From Kluyvera sichuanensis (GTDB lineage Bacteria > Pseudomonadota > Gammaproteobacteria > Enterobacterales > Enterobacteriaceae): a DNA stretch of 55,766 bases. The notes under the pieces were generated by a model. It made no database searches. It worked only from the letters and a program-made list of their open reading frames with translations, and was not told where the DNA came from. The stretch lies in contig NZ_JABBJF010000033.1 in assembly GCF_014218705.1 (NCBI RefSeq), positions 1-55,766 on the forward strand. The letters are read 5' to 3'. This document shows positions 49,835 to 55,766 of the stretch, in pieces (positions within the stretch are counted from its first letter, which is position 1; every line of letters begins with the position of its first letter). A program made the position numbers and the translations under genes.

Positions 49835-50677
49835 TTAAAGAATAATCGTTCGGTTGCCGTAAACGAAGACGCGCTGCGCTAATACCTGGTACAGCGCACG
49901 GCTGAGAACGTTTTTCTCCACGTCGCGGCCGGCACGCATCATATCTTCCGCCGTGTAGGTGTGATCGACGTGAATCACGTCCTGCATAATGATTGGGCCT
50001 TCGTCCAGATTATCGTTCACGTAGTGCGCCGTAGCGCCAACAATCTTCACGCCGCGCTCGTAGGCCTGATGGTACGGACGCGCACCGATAAACGCCGGCA
50101 GGAACGAGTGGTGGATATTGATAATCTTGTTCGGGAAGCGAGAAACGAATTCAGGCGTCAGCACGCGCATATATTTCGCCAGCACCACGTAGTCCGGCTG
50201 GTGCGCTTCAATGGCATCCGCCATCAGCTTGTCGTGCTCTTCACGCGCTAGCCCTTCATGGCTGACCAGCTCGAATGGAATACCGAAACGCTCAACCAGC
50301 GAACGCAGCGTGTCGTGGTTGCCAATCACGGCGGCGATATCGACGTCCAGCCCGCCATAGTTGGCCTTCATCAGCAGATCGCCAAGGCAGTGGGCCTCTT
50401 TGGTGACCAGAATCACAATACGGCGGCGACCGGCTGGATTTAATTCGCGAACGGAGCCTTCCGGCAGCGCGCTGTCTAAGTCTGCCAGCAGGGTGGAGTC
50501 GTTAAAGATGCCTTCCAGCTCGGTACGCATAAAGAAGCGTCCGGTGCGGTGATCGACAAACTCGTTGTTCTGCACGATATTGAGCTCGTGCTTGTAGCAG
50601 ATGTTGGTGATACGCGCGATAAGCCCTTTTTGGTCAGGGCAGATGGTGCGAAGAACTTTACGTTGAATGGAATGCAT
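49835..50677 (-). CDS. purU: Formyltetrahydrofolate deformylase
   Basis: This 280-residue enzyme hydrolyses 10-formyl-THF to formate and THF, feeding PurT. An N-terminal ACT domain (RTICPDQKGLIARITNICYK) is followed by a formyltransferase-like catalytic domain with NIHHSFLPAFIGARPYHQAY and NDNLDEGPIIMQDV (catalytic Asn, His, Asp). Length matches E. coli. Confidence 0.97.
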   Translation of the reverse strand: MHSIQRKVLRTICPDQKGLIARITNICYKHELNIVQNNEFVDHRTGRFFMRTELEGIFNDSTLLADLDSALPEGSVRELNPAGRRRIVILVTKEAHCLGDLLMKANYGGLDVDIAAVIGNHDTLRSLVERFGIPFELVSHEGLAREEHDKLMADAIEAHQPDYVVLAKYMRVLTPEFVSRFPNKIINIHHSFLPAFIGARPYHQAYERGVKIVGATAHYVNDNLDEGPIIMQDVIHVDHTYTAEDMMRAGRDVEKNVLSRALYQVLAQRVFVYGNRTIIL

Positions 50678-50722
50678 TGCCGGGTAAATCCTGTTGATGA
50701 TGTTTGCGAAGCTGTTCCGGGC

Positions 50723-51187
50723 TTATTGCCCGCAGCATTTTTTAAATTTTTTCCCTGAGCCACAGGGGCAGAGGTCATTTCTGCCAATTAATGGACGGGT
50801 GCCATCAATATAGTACCACTGGCCGTTTTCTTTTAAGAATCGCGAACGCTCAATGATGGCACCATTCTTGTTATTTTCACGAAAACGGGCCACGAAGCTG
50901 ACAAAGCCTTCATCAGGCGAACGGCCTGGCTCGGTCGCGAAGACGGTCAGCCCCAGCCATTCGGTTTGACCAAATCCGTTCTGGATGTCGTCGCGGAAGG
51001 TTCCAGCCTGACAGGAGGGATGCCAGGTTTTCACCAGGTAATCGGCATCCCGCTTAACAAAGGCAGTGTAGCGCGAGCGCATCAGCAGTGACGGCTCGGC
51101 GGCACATTCGTTACCGGACAGATAACGCTGGCAACATAAGCTATACTCGAGAGCGCTGCCACAAGGGCACAGTTCAGACAAAGACAA
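50723..51187 (-). CDS. ychJ: YchJ family protein with SEC-C motifs
   Basis: This 154-residue protein has SEC-C zinc-binding motifs at both ends ([14 protein letters not shown] and [16 protein letters not shown]) and a central NTF2-like YchJ domain ([20 protein letters not shown]). Function is unknown; metal-dependent binding of a partner is plausible. It lies 45 bases upstream of purU. Confidence 0.93.
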   Translation of the reverse strand: MSLSELCPCGSALEYSLCCQRYLSGNECAAEPSLLMRSRYTAFVKRDADYLVKTWHPSCQAGTFRDDIQNGFGQTEWLGLTVFATEPGRSPDEGFVSFVARFRENNKNGAIIERSRFLKENGQWYYIDGTRPLIGRNDLCPCGSGKKFKKCCGQ

Positions 51188-51292
51188 CTCCTGAATCGAT
51201 AATTAACGGCGTTTTAACGCCCGATAGCACTATGTTAACCGAGCGCTGGCAATGATGCCACGCTATCAGTAAGAGGATGTTCATCGGTCGCA

Positions 51293-52204
51293 ATGAGAAA
51301 AATCAAAATTGGCCTGGCATTAGGCTCAGGAGCTGCGCGAGGCTGGTCACATATTGGGGTCATTAAAGCGCTACAGAAGATGGGCATCGAGATTGATATT
51401 GTTGCAGGGTGTTCCATCGGTTCACTGGTCGGGGCGGCGTATGCCAGCAACCGGCTTCCTCAACTGGAAGAGTGGGTCTGTTCATTCAGCTACTGGGACG
51501 TTTTGCGCCTGATGGATCTCTCCTGGCGGCGCGGTGGGCTTTTACGCGGCGAGCGGGTGTTTAATCAGTATCGGCAAATCATGCCTAATGAAGTGATTGA
51601 ACAGTGCGAGAGGCGTTTTGCGGCGGTAGCGACTAATCTGAGTACCGGGCGTGAGCTGTGGTTTACCGAAGGCGACCTGCACATGGCGGTACGCGCATCC
51701 TGCAGCATCCCAGGCTTGATGGCGCCGGTGCTACATAACGGCTACTGGTTGGTTGACGGCGCGGTGGTTAACCCGGTTCCCGTTTCGCTGACCCGTGCGC
51801 TGGGTGCCGATATTGTGATAGCGGTTGATTTGCAACATGACGCACATCTTATGCAGCAGGATCTCCTGTCCGTCCATATTCAGCCCGATGAAGAGATGAA
51901 TGAATCAGCAGATGAGCTATCATGGCATGAGCGTCTGCGTGCCCGACTCGGTCGCGCCGCAGCGCGTCGTTCGGTGGTAGCGCCGACGGCGATGGAAATC
52001 ATGACGACCTCAATCCAGGTTCTGGAAAACAGACTTAAGCGAAACCGCATGGCGGGTGACCCGCCGGATATTTTATTACAGCCGTTTTGCCCCCAGATCT
52101 CGACACTGGATTTTCATCGAGCCTCATCTGCAATAGCCGCGGGTCAACAAGCGGTTGAAAAAAAGACAGATGAGCTTTTGCCTTTGGTACAGAGTTCGAC
52201 TTAA
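51293..52204 (+). CDS. rssA: Patatin-like protein RssA
   Basis: This 303-residue patatin-fold protein has the oxyanion loop LGSGAARGWSHIGV, the nucleophile motif GCSIGS and the DGA motif in VDGAVVNPVPVS, so it is probably an active lipid hydrolase. It precedes rssB as in E. coli, from which it can be co-transcribed. Confidence 0.95.
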   Translation: MRKIKIGLALGSGAARGWSHIGVIKALQKMGIEIDIVAGCSIGSLVGAAYASNRLPQLEEWVCSFSYWDVLRLMDLSWRRGGLLRGERVFNQYRQIMPNEVIEQCERRFAAVATNLSTGRELWFTEGDLHMAVRASCSIPGLMAPVLHNGYWLVDGAVVNPVPVSLTRALGADIVIAVDLQHDAHLMQQDLLSVHIQPDEEMNESADELSWHERLRARLGRAAARRSVVAPTAMEIMTTSIQVLENRLKRNRMAGDPPDILLQPFCPQISTLDFHRASSAIAAGQQAVEKKTDELLPLVQSST

Positions 52205-52295
52205 GGCATTTTTTTCGACTACTTCAGCATATTCTGACAGGCGATTATCACAATAGCATGCCACTATTTAATTATCGTCGGGCAGGGGAGACATC

Positions 52296-53309
52296 ATGAC
52301 GCAGCCGTTGGCGGGAAAACAGATTTTGATAGTCGAAGACGAACCCGTTTTCCGCTCACTTATGGACTCATGGCTTTCGTCACTGGGCGCGAAAACGCTG
52401 GTGGCGCAGGACGGCGTCGACGCTTTGGCGCAGATGGCGCTGCAAAAACCTGACCTGATGATTTGCGATCTCGCGATGCCCCGCATGAATGGGCTGCAGC
52501 TGGTGGAGCACGTCCGCAACGCCGGTGAGCAGATTCCAATCCTGATTATTTCCGCCACTGAAAATATGGCCGATATTGCCAAAGCGCTACGCCTTGGCGT
52601 ACAGGACGTCTTATTAAAACCGGTGAAAGACCTGAACCGACTGCGTGAGACGGTGCTGGCCTGTCTTTATCCCAATATGTTTAATTCCCGGGTGGAAGAA
52701 GAAGAGCGGTTATTTGAAGACTGGGACGCGTTGGTTAACAATCCTGCTGCCGCGGCTAAGCTCTTACAGGAGTTGCAGCCGCCGGTTCAGCAGGTTATTT
52801 CACGCTGTCGTATAAATTATCGCCAATTAATGGCGGTGGACGCGCCGGGGTTGGTGCTCGATATTGCGCCGCTATCAGAACACGATTTGGCTTTTTATTG
52901 CCTGGATGTCACCCGGGCAGGGGATAATGGCGTGCTGGCGGCGTTATTACTTCGCGTGCTTTTTAATGGCCTGCTTCAGGAGCAGCTTTCCCACCAGGGG
53001 CAACGGTTGCCGGAATTGGGCAGTTTGTTAAAACAGGTCAACCAACTTCTTCGCCAGGCAAATCTTCCAGGTCAGTTCCCACTGTTAGTTGGTTATTACC
53101 ATAGCGGATTAAAAAATCTTATCCTCGTGTCGGCCGGTTTGAATGGAACCTTAAATACCGGTGAGCATCAAATACAAATAAGCAATGGCGTTCCTTTGGG
53201 GACGTTAGGAACGGCCTATCTCAATCAAATAAGTCAACGCTGCACTTCATGGCAGTGTCAGATTTGGGGTAATGGCGGCCGTTTACGCTTAATGTTGTCT
53301 GCGGAATGA
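52296..53309 (+). CDS. rssB: RpoS adaptor/response regulator RssB
   Basis: This 337-residue protein has an N-terminal receiver domain with the phospho-acceptor Asp in PDLMICDLAMPRMNG, then a PP2C-like C-terminal domain. It delivers sigma-S to ClpXP for degradation. The start follows GGGCAGGGGAG upstream. Length matches E. coli RssB. Confidence 0.96.
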   Translation: MTQPLAGKQILIVEDEPVFRSLMDSWLSSLGAKTLVAQDGVDALAQMALQKPDLMICDLAMPRMNGLQLVEHVRNAGEQIPILIISATENMADIAKALRLGVQDVLLKPVKDLNRLRETVLACLYPNMFNSRVEEEERLFEDWDALVNNPAAAAKLLQELQPPVQQVISRCRINYRQLMAVDAPGLVLDIAPLSEHDLAFYCLDVTRAGDNGVLAALLLRVLFNGLLQEQLSHQGQRLPELGSLLKQVNQLLRQANLPGQFPLLVGYYHSGLKNLILVSAGLNGTLNTGEHQIQISNGVPLGTLGTAYLNQISQRCTSWQCQIWGNGGRLRLMLSAE

Positions 53310-53629
53310 GCAAACGCATTTTTTTACAGGGATAGCTTTAACAGCTTATCTGCCGTAGTGATACTATCTGGCAAATTGATGTGGATATACTCGTCATGTT
53401 TCAGCGTGCTGGTGCGTTGGTCAGGTTCATTACTTTTGTGACAGTGTTTCAATCTGTAACCTGAGTTTATGAGCGGCGTTCCCTCCTACAGCTCGACTTC
53501 TTCGAGTATTAATCTTAATTCGAGGTTAACGCATTCTTTTCGGAGCAGCCTCATGTGGCTGTGATGATATACTTATTGCGTTATTAATTAACGAGCAAGT
53601 TCAAAGTTTGAACAGTTCAGGAGATTTGA
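53310..53629 (+). promoter_or_regulatory. rssB-galU intergenic region
   Basis: This is 320 bases with no supported gene. A perfect odd palindrome GTTCAAA-G-TTTGAAC at 53599-53613 lies just before the galU ribosome site (AGGAG near 53620) and could form a hairpin in the galU leader. No strong intrinsic terminator of rssB is seen. Confidence 0.35.
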
Positions 53630-54538
53630 ATGGCTGCCCTAAATTCGAAAGTAAGAAAGGCTGTAATCCCGGTGGCGGGATTAGGTACAAGGATGCTGCC
53701 AGCAACGAAAGCAATCCCTAAAGAAATGCTGCCGTTGGTGGATAAGCCTTTAATTCAGTATGTTGTGAACGAGTGTATTGCAGCTGGTATCACTGAAATT
53801 GTACTGGTTACCCATTCTTCCAAGAATTCCATTGAAAACCACTTTGACACCAGCTTCGAGCTTGAAGCCATGCTGGAGAAGCGCGTAAAACGTCAGCTTC
53901 TGGAAGAGGTGCAGTCTATCTGTCCACCACACGTGACCATCATGCAGGTGCGTCAGGGGCTGGCGAAAGGCCTGGGCCATGCGGTGCTGTGTGCGCATCC
54001 GGTCGTGGGTGATGAACCCGTTGCGGTTATTCTGCCAGACGTGATTCTGGATGAATATGAATCCGATCTGAGCCGTGACAACCTTGCTGATATGATTGCG
54101 CGTTTCGATGAAACTGGCGCAAGTCAGATCATGGTTGAGCCGGTAGCAGACGTGACGGCGTACGGCGTGGTTGACTGTAAAGGTGCCGCTCTGAACCCAG
54201 GCGATAGCGTCCCGATGGTTGGCGTGGTTGAGAAGCCAAAAGCGGACGTTGCGCCGTCTAACCTGGCCGTTGTTGGTCGCTATGTCCTGAGCGCTGAAAT
54301 CTGGCCGCTGCTGGCAAAAACCCCTCCGGGTGCCGGCGACGAAATTCAGTTAACCGATGCTATTGATATGCTGATCGAAAAAGAAACGGTTGAAGCGTAT
54401 CACATGAAAGGCAAAAGCCACGACTGTGGGAATAAACTCGGTTATATGCAGGCGTTTGTTGAATACGGTATTCGCCACAATACGCTGGGCGAAGATTTCA
54501 AAGCCTGGCTGCAAGACACGTTGGGCGTTGCGAAGTAA
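53630..54538 (+). CDS. galU: UTP-glucose-1-phosphate uridylyltransferase
   Basis: This 302-residue enzyme makes UDP-glucose for lipopolysaccharide core, trehalose and Leloir metabolism. It has the nucleotidyltransferase signature [20 protein letters not shown] and [20 protein letters not shown]. Start ATG 53630 follows AGGAG. A terminator lies 16 bases after the stop. Confidence 0.98.
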   Translation: MAALNSKVRKAVIPVAGLGTRMLPATKAIPKEMLPLVDKPLIQYVVNECIAAGITEIVLVTHSSKNSIENHFDTSFELEAMLEKRVKRQLLEEVQSICPPHVTIMQVRQGLAKGLGHAVLCAHPVVGDEPVAVILPDVILDEYESDLSRDNLADMIARFDETGASQIMVEPVADVTAYGVVDCKGAALNPGDSVPMVGVVEKPKADVAPSNLAVVGRYVLSAEIWPLLAKTPPGAGDEIQLTDAIDMLIEKETVEAYHMKGKSHDCGNKLGYMQAFVEYGIRHNTLGEDFKAWLQDTLGVAK

Positions 54539-54554
54539 TTTAACGAATGTTGCT

Positions 54555-54579
54555 AAAGCCGGGGAAACCCGGCTTTTTT
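54555..54579 (+). terminator. galU terminator
   Basis: AAAGCCGGG (54555-54563), loop GAAA, CCCGGCTTT (54568-54576), T-run to 54579. Confidence 0.85.
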
Positions 54580-54658
54580 ATATCTGAATAACACTAATGG
54601 ATAAAAAACGAGCGCCATTATGCCTGCTTGTTATCATCGCCAGTGTTTTTCAGATATA

Positions 54659-54684
54659 AAAAATCCCGCCGAAGCGGGATTTTT
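54659..54684 (-). terminator. hns terminator
   Basis: AAAAATCCCGC (54659-54669), loop CGAA, GCGGGATTTTT (54674-54684); on the minus strand it follows the hns stop and ends in a T-run. Confidence 0.85.
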
Positions 54685-54705
54685 ACGAAGCAGGATGGAT
54701 TAACC

Positions 54706-55113
54706 TTAGATCAGGAAATCGTCCAGGGATTTGCCCTGTTCTTCCATTGCTTTTTTGATAACTGCTGGAGTACGGCCCTGGCCAGTCCAGGTTTTAGTTT
54801 CGCCGTTTTCGTCTACGTAGCTATATTTAGCCGGACGAGCAGCGCGTTTAGCTTTAGTGCCAACTTTAGCAGCAGCCATGCTATTCAGCAGTTCGTTCGG
54901 GTCAATACCGTCAGCAATCAGCATTTCGCGATATTGTTGCAGTTTACGAGTGCGCTCTTCAACTTCAGCAGCTGCCGCATTTTCTTCTTCACGACGTTCG
55001 TTAACAACAACTTCTAATTTTTCCAGCATTTCTTCAAGCGTTTCAAGGGTGCATTCTCTTGCCTGCGCACGAAGAGTACGGATGTTGTTCAAAATTTTAA
55101 GTGCTTCGCTCAT
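54706..55113 (-). CDS. hns: Nucleoid-associated silencer H-NS
   Basis: This 135-residue protein has the N-terminal dimerisation coiled coil ([20 protein letters not shown] to about residue 60), a linker with KAKRAARP, and the C-terminal DNA-binding domain with [20 protein letters not shown], including the QGR minor-groove motif. It is two residues shorter than E. coli H-NS. It silences AT-rich and horizontally acquired DNA. Its promoter lies on the side of the IS1 insertion. Confidence 0.97.
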   Translation of the reverse strand: MSEALKILNNIRTLRAQARECTLETLEEMLEKLEVVVNERREEENAAAAEVEERTRKLQQYREMLIADGIDPNELLNSMAAAKVGTKAKRAARPAKYSYVDENGETKTWTGQGRTPAVIKKAMEEQGKSLDDFLI

Positions 55114-55157
55114 TGTAGTAATCTCAAACTTATATTGTGGGGTGGTTTGTTGAGGTA

Positions 55158-55186
55158 ATAATAGAGCGATAAAATCAGTTGTGCAA
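55158..55186 (-). promoter_or_regulatory. hns promoter
   Basis: On the minus strand: -35 TTGCAC (55186-55181), 17-bp spacer, -10 TATTAT (55163-55158), placing the start about 35-40 bases before the hns ATG. The upstream 55187-55672 stretch (486 bases) contains no supported gene; it is the hns/tdk divergent control region. Confidence 0.75.
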
Positions 55187-55672
55187 TAGGGAAGAATGTA
55201 AGGAATTCAAAATAACCTGTTATTTGGTGCGATATTTAATATGTATAAGTTAAATTGCTGACGAACACCCACTGCCGCGCTGCGCTTATTGTTGAAGGGC
55301 AACACGTGATTACACGCGGGATGCAGGACGGTTTACCCACATAAATATACTCCGTATGGATAAATATCAACCTTATGTATTAGCCAGAATGCATCCTTTG
55401 CCGAACACGGTTTTATCGTGGATAAAGGGGATGGTTCCTTACCGCTTTGTGCCCTCCAGGCTTTCTGCTGCTCTGTTTCTTAACCTTCATTCATCTATTT
55501 GATTGATAGCACGCGGCGATAAATTGTATACGCACGGTAAGTAAGTTCAATGGATGAAAAGGGCAATTGCGTCGTACGGTATACGGGGCTGCGGGGTTAT
55601 GTCCATAGTTATGACGATGTTATTTTCGGAAAGTTACGTTTAATTTGCAGATAACAATGGTAAGGACTTCGC

Positions 55673-55766
55673 GGTAATGCTGCCAACTTACTGATTTAGT
55701 GTATGATGGTGATTTTAAGGTGCTTGCGTGGCTTCCATTTCCATCAGATGTCCTTCCTGCTCCGCT
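55673..55766 (+). mobile_element. IS1-family insertion sequence, left end (truncated by window)
   Basis: From 55673 the sequence GGTAATGCTGCCAACTTACT is the IS1 terminal inverted repeat, continuing with IS1-like promoter and insA leader sequence that differs at several bases from classic IS1. The element is cut by the window edge. The 9 bases before it (55664-55672, GGACTTCGC) are the expected target-site copy; the partner copy lies outside. Confidence 0.92.
55728..55766 (+). CDS. insA: IS1 InsA, N-terminal fragment
   Basis: The GTG at 55728 opens a frame reading MASISIRCPSCSA, matching the zinc-finger start of IS1 InsA (MASVSISCPSCSA). InsA is the regulatory protein that fuses with InsB by frameshifting to make transposase. 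Only 13 codons are in view. Confidence 0.85.
   Translation, partial: MASISIRCPSCSA

Overview
The window is chromosomal DNA of an enterobacterium of the Enterobacter/Klebsiella/Raoultella type. Most genes and their order match the E. coli ychF-pth-ychH-dauA-prs-ispE-lolB-hemA-prfA-prmC-sirB2-sirB1-kdsA-chaA-chaC-ychN ... ychO-narL-narX-narK-narGHJI-tyrTV-purU-ychJ-rssA-rssB-galU-hns segment. Three accessory blocks absent from the E. coli version interrupt this order: a sugar-PTS operon at the left edge, a lysC-paralogue/dat/ddc cluster between ychH and dauA, and a complete assimilatory nitrate/nitrite (nas) locus between ychN and ychO. The species call is inference from gene content and from protein similarity recalled from memory.

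Layout. 1-4281: a minus-strand operon (PTS IIA-IIB-IIC of the ascorbate UlaABC type, an AlsE/Rpe-like epimerase, and a transketolase cut by the window edge) diverges from a LacI-family regulator across two matching operator-like palindromes. 4585-6988: ychF, pth, ychH. 7078-11914: a second lysine-sensitive-type aspartokinase with a structured leader, divergent from dat and ddc, which together make 1,3-diaminopropane from aspartate semialdehyde. 12008-24210: housekeeping genes (dauA, prs, ispE, lolB, hemA, prfA, prmC, sirB2, sirB1, kdsA, chaA, chaC). chaB is not found between chaA and chaC. 24253-25128: a small DUF1883-like gene and ychN.

25142-36232: nasR and nasFED-(nasC+nasB)-nasA. Both nasR and the nasF operon have sigma-54 promoter matches. 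The nasF leader has two hexaloop hairpins, the second overlapping an intrinsic terminator, as expected for NasR (ANTAR) antitermination. The NADH-dehydrogenase-like NasC, the siroheme nitrite reductase NasB and its NirD-like tail are one 1354-codon frame. 36296-48961: ychO, the NarX/NarL nitrate sensor system, the NarK antiporter and the respiratory nitrate reductase narGHJI, with FNR and NarL sites. The cell therefore has assimilatory and respiratory nitrate pathways almost side by side, under different controls: NtrC/sigma-54 plus NasR for one, FNR plus NarXL for the other.

48984-55766: two tRNA-Tyr genes with rtT-like repeats, then purU, ychJ, rssA, rssB, galU and hns. The window ends inside an IS1-family element inserted upstream of hns, apparently just before where tdk would start.
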